Below are positions 47,844-60,379 of a stretch of DNA of 64,000 nt, piece after piece. How positions within the stretch are numbered: position 1 is the stretch's first letter; each line of letters begins with the position of its first letter. Source of the DNA: Sphagnum compactum (Eukaryota > Bryophyta > Sphagnopsida > Sphagnales). The DNA lies in the NCBI GenBank assembly GCA_965153455.1, contig OZ234500.1, positions 10,292,001-10,356,000 on the forward strand, in the 5' to 3' direction. A model generated the notes under the pieces. That model did not search any database and was not told the DNA's origin. It saw only the letters and a list, made by a program, of their open reading frames with translations. The translations under genes and the position numbers were made by a program.

Positions 47844-50800
47844 TGAATAAGACACACAGCCGCGTCACCTGTGTGTCTTACGCACCTGCAGCGCACGCCT
47901 GCTTCACCCGTGCGGCTGCCCAACGGGTAGAATAGCCGTTTTGCTATTCCATAGCGTCGGCCCGGCAGCTTCCCGGCCAGCCCAAACTGGCTGCTGCCTT
48001 TTTTAAAAAATAATAATCATAACTTTAATTTTTTTCAAAAAAGTCCCCCGTTCTTATTCTCCTTTCTTTGTCTTTTTTTCTTTTAAATTTGTTTTTTCAA
48101 TTATTTCTGTTTCTTTTTTCTCTTGTTTTTTTTATTTTCATCTCTGTTTTTTTCCCAAGGAGGATGTGTTTTATCCTTGCTTTTTTTTTCCTAACCTCAT
48201 AGTTAAAATTGAAGGAAAATCCCACCGAGGTAGAACCAAAATCAATTACTGATTTTGAGGTACCCAGAATTGGCTATTGATTTTGAGGAATCGGAACCTA
48301 TTACTGATTTTAAAAATCGGAATCCCCTAGGCATTTAGTCGACTTGCAAATCCACATGATTTCATTCACGTATGGAATTCCAAGCAATGGAGCATCCAAT
48401 GTCCTCTTTTGTGGAGGTGTAGTTACCTGGCCAATAGGCACAAAAGTCATGTCAATTACAAAACGAGGTGATCATTTTGGTTTGAAATGGACTCAATCGT
48501 TTTGTTTTGGTTTCCAATTGATCCCATGCCCCAACAGCTGCCAACCAAAACATGTTCCACCAAAACAACATGTTCCTCCCGCCTCAAAACTATAAGATGA
48601 GAGTACTTCCTCTCATTCCCTCTGGCTGATTTCTGTTCATTTGTTGTGCATTTTGTTTGTATCTGAACCTTTTGTTTTCAAATTGTTTGAAAGTAATATG
48701 AAGGGTAGTGTGAACAAGATATAGACTGATGTAATAGCTAAGGAGCAAGCAGAAAGGAAAAGGTAGAAAGCCACTGAAGAAAAGATTAAAAGAAAGAAGA
48801 AAGACAAAGAAAAGGAATCATAATCGAAAGGGAGAGAGCACTGAGACCGAAATGTGAAAAGAAGCGCAAAAGAGTGCTTGTGAGTCTGTCTCCTAAAAGA
48901 AAGTTAATTTTAATTAAAATGGACAATTTCTTTTGAATGAGTAGCTAGCAGAGATGTGCATTGGGCAAAATAGGTTGGTGTTTTTGGGTTTTTGAATGTG
49001 CAACTAAGCACCATATATCCTTTAGTCAAAGAATTTTTACAAACTGTAGTTAGGTTTAACCCTGACATGATAGAATTTGTGGTGTAGAACATTCCGATAT
49101 TCATCATTGAAAAGACAATTGAAAACATGTTATGTTGCCCCGGGCCAGAATTGATAAGCTCCTACCCATCAAGCAAGCAAGTGTTGCCAAAATGTCCATC
49201 CAAATGGTGCCCTTTGACACAATGGTGGAGAAAGAAGGCTAAAAAGCTTCCCAACTCAAGGGGAAGTATGCAGCCAAAATGTTGGCCTTACTTCAAGTCA
49301 TTTAGCTCAAGGGGAACACAGGGACATATGTCAACCAGAAGTTGATGCTCTTGGTGGCCATGGCAGAACAAGGATAACAAATGAATTAGTATGTTGTGGT
49401 TTCTATTAACTTGTACAGTAGGGGGTTGTTTGGTGCAATGGGTTTGCCTTCAGGAATCGCCTCTTCTCTAGCAATGTGTGCCACATTATCCAATTCCCCT
49501 TGCATCCCTTCATTGGAATCCTCTTCAACCCCTGATTCTGGTAGTACAAATCAGGTCTACCGAAAACCATTTTCGTAGCACGATGTTTACCACTTGGGTT
49601 GGATGAACTCCAAATGCATCCTTTCTTCCTTTCATAGAAGCTGAGAAATTGCATAACCTGGTAAACCCCTCGGAACATGGTCAATCCAGCCAATAGCTGA
49701 AAATTGCATTGATATTCAAACGGATGAACTGGAATCAGAATCTGATGTTGGAAAAACCCTACTGCTTACCTTGAGGACTTGGAACCTCAGTAGGTTGATG
49801 CCATGCAAAGGTGAAGGAAAGCCAGAGTCACCTAGGAACTGAATGCCTGCAGCTCGATGCTTGGAATTAAACATCAAGTTCAAAAGAAAAAGACAAGGAC
49901 CGGGAGTCCAAGTCTGTTGAAGATTCCCTCTATTTCTGGTACCCCGTAGCAAACTAACCAAATTCACTTGTAAAAGGAAGTGCACTAATTTCTACCCCTC
50001 CCACTCTTTCTTAGTCTTCGCATGATAAACCCTACGGAGAAGATTTTCCGGTACAAGACATATCAGAAACACCAGGGTCTTCACGAGCATTGGAAATTTT
50101 CTTTTTGATAAGACCCCAATTGTTTTCTACACAGATGTTCAACAAGGTGTTTGCCACATATCAGCAAGATGAGCAATGGTACCAAGCTAAAATCCAAGCT
50201 TTCAAAAACAGCTTCCCTTATTTCATGGTATTGGAAGGTGATTCCAGTACTTCTCTAGCACACATGAAAACCCAAACATTCATAAATTCTAGTAGTCACA
50301 AAAGTGAGGAGAGTATTGGAACCAATATGTAGTTGCATTCTGACATTGTAACAACACTACCAAAACTGGATAAGCTGCTACCGAAGTTGTTGCAGAAGTT
50401 GCCACAATTGCTACAAACCTTACAAAGGAGGCAAGGCCTACTGCCATGCTATAATAGTTTACTTTTTGGTAGAACAAGTTTTCATTTTTCTTAAGAGAGT
50501 TTATACATTTCACTTAAGCTAGTGATCACAAAGATGTAATCACAAATGAGAAGGAAGACAATGTTAAAAACTAGAATATAGACTTTAAGATTTTTTTGGA
50601 CAAAAACTATAGATAACATTGTGTTATTGGATTTTTATTACTAAAAACCCCTTGCTGATTTTATTACCAAAAATCCATTGTCGAATTTCAATATCAAAAA
50701 CCCAAGTTTTATCCTAAGTAGATCAAATCATCGTACTTTGATGCGAAATGATTTTAAGCTCTTTGTATTCTTGAAATCATCTTTGCCATTTCGGATTTTT

Positions 50801-51438
50801 ATTTTATGCTTTTGAAATTTTAGTTCCTTCAAAAACTTAAATGTTTATATGTTCACATGTTGTCATTTTTTTTTTCAACTTTATGATTTTTTTATTAGGA
50901 GATTGGTAGTTTATTTGCACTATTGCTTCCAATATTTTCTTATAAATGATTATTTGTCACATCAAAGTTGCAGAAGGGCATTTTTTTATGATTCCGTGAT
51001 GTTCAATGATTTGTCCACACATTTGGAAAAACTCTTTAAAATGTTTTCAAACCTACTAAAAATATGGAATCAACCTTAATCCAAATAAATGTAATTTTAT
51101 GAAAATTTCTCTACGATGAATATGGAAGGTAAACTTCCGTATCCTAAAAAAATACACGCCCTTATCAAGATCCATGTACCAAACTACTCACAATAGATTC
51201 AAGATTTCAATGGTCTAACACAATTCTATAAATGTTTTATCAAAAAATTTGCTTTTATGATGGAGTCGATCATTAAACTTATGAAAAGATTCAAACCTTA
51301 TGTCTAACTAGAAAAGTGTTTAAAAAATTGTAGATAACCAAAGATTAGTATGTCAAGGCACCAATACTAATTAATACAAACTGGAAGTTAAAGTTCCATG
51401 TTCATACTTATGTATCTCAATTAATTATAAGAACTATA
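47844..51438. other. Intergenic, no gene recognised
   Basis: T-rich from about 48000 to 48200, purine-rich from 48700 to 48860, otherwise mixed. Open frames of 60-95 codons on both strands (for example 48344-48595, 49406-49985) have no recognisable domains. Confidence 0.45.
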
Positions 51439-53673
51439 CACTATGAGAAAAAGGGGCGTTTCGCAACTAGACTTGTAACTCAATTTTTGAGTTATAGTGA
51501 CCATTTACAACTCATTATATTTATACACCCAAGAGTGTTATCAAACAAGTTGCATGAGTTGCAAGAGATGCAATTCATTTTATATACTTGACCACACTTT
51601 AGTGCAACTCTATTGCAACAACTTTTTTCCAACTACTATGCAACTCCCCTATGACTACAACCATAACGTCATGTTCACATCATTTTTCATCCATTCATCA
51701 AAATTTAACACATGGCACTATGAGGATTTTTTGGTGATTTTTTTTTGAAATAGTGATGTCCATTGTCCATTATGATTCTGCATTTTAAGAGGTTTTACAT
51801 TATGACATATGGCACAATCAAAAGTTGCCATGTGGCATATTAATTGGATTTTGAAAATAAATATACATATGTATCTAGGTAGGTCAATACATAACCATAG
51901 ATAGGTAAGTTTGTAGCACAACATACCAAATTATCTACTTATTTACCTACCTAAGTAGGTAAAAAAGTAGGACCTACTTACTTAGGTAGACAAGTAGGTA
52001 AGAAAATAAAAAGGTAGGTGAACTAAAGAGTAGACACATAATTTTTTTAATTTTGGACAAAAGCATGGTAAAGTAGACCAAAAAATTACCTTGTAGCATA
52101 AATGGAAAGTGCCCATCAAATAGGCCTTTGTATATTGAATTTTTAAATATTATTTATTTTCATGTTTAATTATATGAAGTTCTTTGACTTTGTTATAATT
52201 ATATTTTAAAACCACATGTTTAAAATAGGTTTGTATATATTCATCAAAATCAAATAGATGTTACAACTTGCAAAATAGATTAAAATTCAAGCACAAGTTG
52301 ATTAAATATTGGATCTATTTTATTGTTAAGTTAATGACATGCTAAAAATACTAGTGGACTTTGAAATTTTTCATAGTAGAGTCAAAATATATTTAATGTC
52401 TAATGTAAAAGGATGAATGAGCACAATATTCCTACTTGTTACCTACTCTTATTATTTTAGTAAAGTTTTCCAAATTTTGTATTCAACTCATAAAAACTCA
52501 ATAAAAGCATGCAGGCTTCCATAATGAGACTTTAAAAAAAGTTTGAACCCACTTTTTTATGTCTATGTTAAAAAAATACCATATTTGAAATTTGAATTTG
52601 GGCAGACATACTTTTTGGTCCACTTTACCATGCTTGGACATTTTTGTTTTGCGTTTTGCCTTTAGGGTTAAGCTTTTATGAGCTCATTTCAATGTATTTT
52701 AATGTGAGAATACAAAAGAAAACACCTCCTTTATATACACTAAAAGAAAAGTTTTATCTTTTAGGACTTGTTTTATGCAACTATATGTGTCTTATGTAAA
52801 TTTGTTTTTCAATTGCATGTGACACATGTAGTTGCATAAAACAAATTGCAATTTTTTTTTTTTCTACTAGTCATAGTTTATGAAATGAGATCTCAAAAAC
52901 AAAACATATGGGTTAAATCTTTTAGTTGCACCCTAGTTGCAATTGAGTTGCAACTACAAAAAATATTTTCCCACATGCTTTGTGTTTAATTTTAATTTTG
53001 TAATTAATCTGAATTTAATAATTAATCATTTGACATAATTATTTGAAATGCTTGGTATATTTCAGGTAATGAGTTAATTAATTAATTCAAATAATTATAT
53101 AAAATTGGTCTTTACACTACATAGCCCACCACTTGATGTGTAAACATGTCTCACTCATATATATCATATACCAACAATTTTGGTTTTATCTACATCATCA
53201 TTTAACCCAATTGGGCTCAATTTATGCCTCACTATGAATGACTGGGTTGAGTGGCTCTTATAACATACATGTTGTATATAATACAATAAATACAAGCTAT
53301 TGCACAAGTTGTATCTTTGTCCAACCTCAATTGCAAGGGTGTCATCCAAAATCTTGCAAATGTTTTCGAATTGTTGGTCGTGTACGGGGTTGAACATTTG
53401 GGCATATGCAACATGAACATAAGTACCACAAAATTTGACCAACATTTGCACAAGTTTCATCACATTTTCATAGCTTCAAATTTCAATCCTTCACATGCCT
53501 TAAATTTGCCAAAGGAAATCATTGATTATTTTGGGCTTCCATGTGACCTGCACATGGTGCCCCTTATTTTCTAGTTCAATAATTGTTATTGCAAGTGCTA
53601 TCAAGTTGCAACTAGCTTGGTTTAGGGTCCTTCTGAGGAATCCCAGTATAATATTGATACTCAAAGCTTTTAT

Positions 53674-53757
53674 TCATGGCCCATCAAACTACCATTACAT
53701 GGCCACTAGATTTTTATGGCCCATTAAGTTACCACTACATGCCCACTGGATTCTTAT
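53674..53757. repeat. Imperfect direct repeat of about 42 bp within the CACTA element
   Basis: ATGGCCCATCAAACTACCAT and TATGGCCCATTAAGTTACCA begin two adjacent similar units. Confidence 0.6.
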
Positions 53758-54181
53758 TGGTGGTGGGTAAAAGCATGCTACACTAGACCATTTGTGGTAG
53801 CTAAGAATCCTTTTGTAAAGTCCATATTCCCAAAATAAAACAGTTTATGTACCTTATTTTAAAGATAGACCGTTGGATCCAGTTAATATATGATTAATCT
53901 TAGTCGTGCGTACTAGTTTTGTAGGTCCTATGAAGGGACACATGCAAGTTTGGTTTATTCCGAATTTGGTGAGATTTTTAAATTATTGGATAGGCTTGCA
54001 TGAATCTCTCAACATTAAGGCATGACTTTCATACTAGGAAGTATATTAACTTGTTTCTAGCAAGGTCTAAGCATGACAAAGTGTAAGAAATTATTACTTT
54101 GTGGCAATTTCATGTTTGATTGAGACTAAACATCATTCCTTAGGGGTAAAGAGGCAAGAATTACTTCTCACCATGCAATGA

Positions 54182-54517
54182 CCTCCACTTAGTGGGAACA
54201 AGACGACTGAAGTTCTTAGTAAGAAAGTGAAGATTGAGCATGAGTCTAGCCCAAGAAGTAAAGGACTTGGATTAGTTATGCCATTATACATGATAGTTTC
54301 GGAGCTTGATGATGGCGGGCCCATTAGTCGTAGGGAATTTGCAGAGTAGTATGTGCTTTCCTTAGAAGGATTAAGTCCCAAGAGGATTAAAATCCCTAGA
54401 GACGTAACTATGGAGGCGATCCAAAAGTATTTTGGACCTATCCATAACCGAAATGGCTACAATTATGTCTTTAGTGAGAATCCTAAGATTATTGCAAAAT
54501 TGAAGGTTTGTGGATGA
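54182..54517 (+). pseudogene. Unrecognised decayed coding segment inside the CACTA element
   Basis: One frame stays open for about 110 codons with a single internal TAG near 54347. The reading is protein-like (LGLVMPLYMIVSELDDGG, then GPISRREFAE, then KIPRDVTMEAIQKYFGPIHN), with balanced composition and codon use unlike the surrounding AT-rich DNA. I do not recognise the family. It may be part of an element-encoded accessory protein or a captured host gene fragment. The listed short frame on the minus strand here is its shadow. Confidence 0.4.
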
Positions 54518-55734
54518 TTATCCACCAAAAGATGTGTGTTCATGCTTTAAGAATAATCTCCTTGGGCATGGCCAAAAGAGTTGTTATGGACTATTATTAA
54601 ATATTAATTGACAGGAAAATTCATTACAAAAGCTAAAGGGAAGATGCGTTTTTCTAAAACACCTTTCCCCATTGGCAAGATAATACAAGAAAGGATCAAA
54701 ATGTTCCTTAAGCCTATGTTTGAACCGAAATGGTTGATGAAAGCTATGAGTTCAACAATTTTTTTTCTTACAAAAGAACCTGTAAGTTGAAATTTTGCAT
54801 CTTGTAACATTTTTCCTTATTTGAATTTTTTTTCCATATTGAATATAAATTGATCTAGTTTGTGAAGAACATATTTAGTTATTATATAATAAATAATTTA
54901 ATTATATAACTTACATAATGAAAAACAAACACAATGCATGTGGGAAAATCTTTCTATAGTTACAATTCTATTCACAACTAAGGAACAATTAAAAAATTTA
55001 GCCCTAATACCTTTTTTTGAATATCATGTTACAAACTATATAAAGAAGGTGTGTTTTCTTATGTTCTCACATTAAAATACAAATGCCATTTGGGGATGAA
55101 CTCAAAAAAGCTCAACCTTAAAGACAAAACATAAAATAAAAAATATATTTTCATGGTTATTCTTTAGTTCACTTAGTCTTGTGCTTTCCTACTTACTTAC
55201 CTACCTAGGTAAGTAACTTGTAGTTTTTACCTAAAGTAGGTAAGTACATAGTATGTAGGTGTTAAGACCTACTAACCTACCTAGCTTTGGTTATGTACCT
55301 ACGTAATTATTAAAATAGATATTTATTTTTATCTATTTGTTCCAAAATACAATTAATATGCCATGTGGTAATTTTTTATTATGTCATGTGTCACAATCTC
55401 GGACCATCATTAATAATCATAATGGATGATGGAGATCAATATTCAAAAAAATTATAATTTTTAATTATGTCCAAAAATCTTCATAGTGCCATGTGTCAAA
55501 TTTTAATAGATGGATGACAATTAATAACTTCAGCATGACATCATGGGTGTAGTTATAATGGAATTACATAGGAGTTAAAACTGAGTTGTTTTAACAAAGT
55601 TGTAATTAAGTTGCAATGAGTTGCATCATATATACAGTGAGTGGCAAATGTTCGATGCAATTCAAAAATTAAATTGAAAGGCTAGTTGTAAAACACTCAT
55701 TTTTCTCATAATGTAATAAGCTAATATGTTATTT

Positions 55735-56235
55735 GTAATAACCTAACTAGGTAGCCTAGCCTAGACCTACCTAATAGGCTACTTAGGATGTAGCCTAAGA
55801 CTATTAAGTAGTGTACTAAATAGTGTAAGTCTTCTAGGTAGGCCAATTAGCCATATAGGTAGCCTACTATTCTAGGCTTATTGGTAAATAACATATGCCA
55901 CCTAGGCCTAGTAGATAGGTAGCTTATGTTACTAGGTAAGTAAGTAGCCTAAGCCACCTAGGCCTATTGAATATGTAGCTAACCTAGGATAGGCCACCTA
56001 GGTAGGTAGGTAGCCTAAGCCTAGACCTACATAATAGGTTAGGCTACCTACCTAATATGCCTAGGCTAGGTCTATTAATAGGCTAGTAGGTACCTACGTA
56101 ACTACTAAATAACATATAAACATAGACTTAGTATGTACCTATAAGGCCTAATAGACTATAACCTACATGTTACCTAGGTATATGCATTTATTAATAGGTA
56201 CCTCCTACCTACCTAGGTTAATCTACCTTTCGTTT
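55735..56235. repeat. Cryptic simple repeat built from CCTAGGTA/TAGGCCTA words
   Basis: About 500 bp made almost only of overlapping words such as CTAGGTAG, GCCTAG, CCTACCTA and TAGGTACCTA on both strands, with no fixed period. Shorter patches of the same vocabulary are in the CACTA terminal repeats (51880-52020 and 55190-55310). Confidence 0.85.
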
Positions 56236-56388
56236 AGGGTTACTTGTCATTCCAAACACCAAGTACATTCTCTATCATATAAAGATCCCACCATGTGTCA
56301 ATATTAAAATAATTATTTTTGTGTTATTTGCATTGATAGGATGGTTGAGGGTGATTGTGTGAATAAGGAACACGTTTTCAAATGAACT

Positions 56389-56817
56389 TTGACCCAATTA
56401 AAGCCCAAGAATAGTGGAGAGGTGAGGGGCATGATGTACAACTCTGATGAAGAGATTGAAGTCAGTATAGGGGGTGAGTGGATTGTAAAAACCCTATTTC
56501 CAAATGATAATGTAGTTGTGCCTAGTTCAATAGATGAGCCATTTAGGTTAATGTTGGTTGATAAAGGTCTTCATGTTGTGGCTATTTCCTTAATAGATGG
56601 AGTTGGCAATGAATGGATGGAAGGAAATGTAGTTGTATGTGAATTTCTGTATGAACGTTTGAATGCAGGGAGTCATTTTTACACCCTTTGTGATGGTAAG
56701 CTTGTTGCATTTGTGTTTTCACATTTGATATTGGCTTCAAAAAAATTTATGCCACCTATTACAGATGTTGTGAAGGGAAATTATGCCACATATGAGTTCA
56801 TTAATGTTGTATTGTAA
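56389..56817 (+). CDS. Unrecognised open frame, 142 aa
   Basis: Protein-like sequence with acidic start (SDEEIEVSIGGEW), alternating hydrophobic beta-like segments (NVVVPSS, VVAISLIDG, KLVAFVFSHLILA) and a natural stop. The frame continues upstream of the first Met: codons before 56389 read without a stop for a short way. No family recognised. Its position beside transposon remnants suggests a transposon-associated or lineage-specific gene, possibly an exon of something larger. Confidence 0.35.
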   Translation: MTQLKPKNSGEVRGMMYNSDEEIEVSIGGEWIVKTLFPNDNVVVPSSIDEPFRLMLVDKGLHVVAISLIDGVGNEWMEGNVVVCEFLYERLNAGSHFYTLCDGKLVAFVFSHLILASKKFMPPITDVVKGNYATYEFINVVL

Positions 56818-58459
56818 GTGTATTGTAGAACTTGCTAATAATTTTGCTTTTCAAAAAGATTCAATTAAGGAGGAATTTTAGGATGGCAATTCATAAAATG
56901 TGGTTAGCTAATAGCACAAGGATGGTGACCACGAGTAATATAAAATATCTATAGATCCAAATTTGTTTAAGTTTGATAATCGAGGTCTATTAGTTGTACT
57001 TCAAGATCATTGGATTCTGTAAAGGGTAATGAAAAATCAAATAACTTGATGTGACCTCCTTTCTCAATAATGCAACCAAAATAGTAGGTATATGTTTTTG
57101 TTTGTCTCAATTGTAGTAATGTGCATGTGTAACATTACATTACTACAAGCTTGTACAATTATATCTATAAACTAATGTTTTTGGCTCCATGTAATCTCTT
57201 AACTTCCCACTTGCACATTAGGTTGTCCCAACTAAAATGGGGATCTTCGTGCAACTACAAGTTTCTAAATGATTGTGCTAGGATCCTTGATTTCTTCCAT
57301 GAATTTATTAGTGACTATTCATTGCAATTCATTGATGATCTACATATTGTCCAAAAGATAGGTGAGGATCCAACATATAAGTTTAATACCTTTGAAAAAA
57401 TTCAATGCATGCAATACAAAGCCCAATATCAAATGAGCTTTAAATGCATCTAACATTTAAAAAACATTCATAGAAACTTGGAAAGATAGTTCAAACTAAA
57501 TCACAAGGTACTCCATGAAACAAGACTTATTTTCACAAAAGATTTTAGTTTTGAAAGATGTTGCCCATTTATATTAATATGAACTTCTTCAGAAATTGAT
57601 CTTTGGATGCTCCCAAAAATGCTGAACTCCAGTTTGACCTTGACTATCAAAAGTTCCATCAAGTTCATAAAGTCCATTTGCAAAACCTAAAAAAATCAAA
57701 ATTATAATATATGAACTTAATGGTTTTTAGGGCCACAACAAATTATTTAGTTGTTTTAGTACGAATAAAAAATGTTGCACCAATTTTGTCAACTTGGTTT
57801 CTTGTGGGAACTCATTTGATATGTTTGGTTTGCCTTTAAGGTGTTGCCAACTAGCTTTTGAATTGGGCGTCACCTTCTCATTAATTCCCATCCTTCCTAG
57901 ACTACTATGGTGGGGAATGTCCTCTTCTATGTATGATCCTCCAGGAGCAAGATCTATGGTTCACCAACAAAATGGTTCACATTCATACTTTGGATCAAGT
58001 CCATTGAGTTCAAAAATATGTAGTTCAAATAAGTTAAATGAACTAAAGTATAAGGATCAACATTGGGAGTTAACTTCACCTAGATTGAAATATCCTTAGT
58101 GGGATAAACATTTTTTTGCATTTATCAATTATTTTAATGACATAGTGATGCCTTTTCGCTTTTGGAAAAAATAATTTAGAGGTTTAGCTGCACCTTCCAC
58201 ATCTTTTGAAATAGTGTGGACATTCAATTCTTGGCTAGTCATTACTTGGGAGGCCTCCTAAACTTGAGCAACAACATTAGATACCTCTACATAGGTCACA
58301 AATTATATTTGTGAGACAGTTTACATGATGAAAATTTCAATTTGGACCCCAAAATAGAATGGGAATGCACTTGAAATTTGGAGGTAAAAACAATAGGAAA
58401 GAAGTTGAAATATGCCAGCTGGAAGGCAAGTAACTTGGATAGATATAGGTTTTTGTTGG
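56818..58459. other. AT-rich, possible coding relics
   Basis: Frames at 57151-57453 and 57794-58099 are open for about 100 codons each but have no recognised domains. May be decayed exons linked to the 56389 frame; unproven. Confidence 0.3.
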
Positions 58460-59239
58460 GTGAAAGCACACTACAGGGGGGCCCAAAATTTTTGTCACAT
58501 TGTACTATTTTTTAAAGGTACCATGTTTGAACTTCAACCATGTCATTATTATGAAGGAGTTTCACAATGTTTTTGCATATTATGGTAGGTCAAAACCCAA
58601 ATGAGTCAAATTCTAAAGAAACTACACTTTTACATATAATATGATGTGATGTTAAAATATGTTTGTGCCCAAAAAAATGCATCATAATGTATTGAAAAAG
58701 GCAAATATATTAAAAAAATTATTGAAGTGATTTTAGTCTTAATAAAATTTTTAGTATCTATTAAACATTGTGATTTTATATGATTGGAATAAGTTGTTGA
58801 GCCATGTGAAGAGTTTAATAATTATCATATCACAAATGGGTGTTTTTGGGGGTGATGACCATAAGTATGTGGTAAATTAACATTTTGACAAATTATCATT
58901 TTCAAATGGAAGATGACAAGCTATGTGAGGTGGGTAATTTTAAAAACTTTCATTTGAAACATTTTTTGGCTGACTAAACCCAAACCTAGTGTAGTCCAAA
59001 AATAGAAACAAGCTCTATTATATTGCATATACCATAAATATATCCATTATTCCTTGAATTTAATCTTTAAATTTTTTTTTCAAATAAGATTAAATATCAT
59101 TAACTTTGTGAAAATCAAAACATCAAGCCCAATCGCCAAAAGTGAAACCCAAAATTAAATGCAACATGTTTTGCAAAAATATACATTACATACATATCGT
59201 GAAAGTGCCCAAAATGACCCCCCCATAGTGTGCTTTCAC
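58460..59239. mobile_element. TIR element of about 780 bp without coding capacity
   Basis: Begins GTGAAAGCACACTACAGGGG and ends with the reverse complement of GTGAAAGCACACTATGGGGG. Similarity continues inward as CCCAAAAT / CATTTTGGGCAC. The CACTA word at 58469 may make this a CACTA derivative, or the outer GTGAAAGC may be the true end. No matching target duplication was seen. A related end lies at 63582-63633. Confidence 0.65.
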
Positions 59240-59288
59240 GCTACTTTGCATTTGCAAGCAAGTCATCCAGTGTGGGAGGTAGTCATTT

Positions 59289-59442
59289 CACTACAACAAA
59301 ATGTGTCCTTGTTCGCCAAGTGATTTCGCTGGATTTTGAGTGAATTCACTAGTTGTAGTGAACAGGGACCAGTGAAGAAGCAGTGAATTCACTGGTCTAG
59401 TGAATGGGGAGTAGTGAACTACACCCACATTTTGTAGTAGTG
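59289..59442. mobile_element. CACTA MITE, 154 bp, with TTT target duplication
   Basis: Ends CACTACAACAAAATGTG and, reverse-complemented, CACTACTACAAAATGTG. It is flanked on both sides by TTT, the 3-bp duplication expected for CACTA elements. The interior repeats AGTGAA/CACTG words as partial inverted repeats (TGAATTCACT twice). Confidence 0.85.
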
Positions 59443-59595
59443 TTTCGGGAAGGAATACCTAAGAACAACTAAACCTTTTACATTTGTTGGAGTAATGTGT
59501 ATTGAAGCTTCTTCTATTCCTAAAGCATTGGAATCCTTTCCATGAATAAGTGTGAGTACATTAACACCTTCTACATATATCGCAACTAGTTATGA

Positions 59596-60003
59596 GTGAA
59601 ACAATTCAATGATGAAAATGTAATATTACATTGTAAACTAGAAAACATTCCTCATCAGAAAATCAATATTTGCATAAACCATGAACTTGTGCCTAACATT
59701 TTTATTGTTCAACGTAGGTTATACAAAAGTTCAACTCGATTTTTATTTGTAGTGTTAGTGAACTCATTTAAAGGCTTAAAAGTAGGCAAAATTTGGTCAT
59801 TTGAAGGAAATTGTTGCTTTTCTTCATCCATGGTGAACTTCTCCAAGTGCAACTTCAAGGGCGATATAACTTCATTATTCGATGTCTTAGTCATTTTTGG
59901 ACTTTTTGGTGGAGACAATCAAATAACTTCATTACTTGACACTAAGGGAAGAGGACTAATATTGTTAACCACTTGTATTTCAAGCCTTCTTGCCACAAGC
60001 TAG
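59596..60003 (+). CDS. Unrecognised open frame, 135 aa, doubtful
   Basis: Starts KQFNDENVILHCKLENIP and contains hydrophobic runs (FLFVVLVNSF, DVLVIFGLFGG). No family recognised; low-complexity AT-rich composition makes a chance frame likely. It begins 150 bp after the CACTA MITE. Confidence 0.15.
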   Translation: MKQFNDENVILHCKLENIPHQKINICINHELVPNIFIVQRRLYKSSTRFLFVVLVNSFKGLKVGKIWSFEGNCCFSSSMVNFSKCNFKGDITSLFDVLVIFGLFGGDNQITSLLDTKGRGLILLTTCISSLLATS

Positions 60004-60379
60004 TCATTAGAGGATGTGGAACCTAATCTTATTTCATAAACGTCAACTGCACACATTGAAACACATATGCATTGTAAATGTGTATTAGTTTTTTGAATTT
60101 CAAATTTCATGCGCTTCAAAGAATATAACATTTAAGACGTTCCAAGTATCTACAAGCCCTATACAAATTTGATTTCAAATAACCAAGCTCATATAAAAAC
60201 TGGAATAAATGACTTCACAAGTACTCTATGCATATTTAAAGAAAATTAATTATCCCCATATAAAATTAAAATTTCAATAACAAAATGTTGCACTTGGCCT
60301 CTTGTATCCTATTATGAACAAAATGTTTATTCATTGGAACCATCAACTTACTGCTTGTGATTAAACAAAAAACCATTTC

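Larger units (their letters stand above)
51439..55713. mobile_element. CACTA-type DNA transposon with long terminal inverted repeats
   Basis: Left end CACTATGAGAAAAA, right end TTTTTCTCATAATG (reverse complement CATTATGAGAAAAA), matching the CACTAxxAGAAAA terminus of plant En/Spm-like elements. The terminal repeats are unusually long: 51439-52030 aligns with the reverse complement of 55150-55713. Homology then resumes between 52640-53045 and the reverse complement of 54840-55145, after a segment (about 52060-52640) present only on the left. Subterminal regions repeat TGCAACT/AGTTGCA many times, like transposase-binding arrays. No TNPD transposase motif was recognised inside. The flanking triplets (ATA, TAA) do not match, so the target duplication has decayed. 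Confidence 0.7.

Noticed and set aside
54133-54381. Minus-strand 82-aa frame
   Set aside because: It is the antisense shadow of the more protein-like plus-strand segment 54182-54517.
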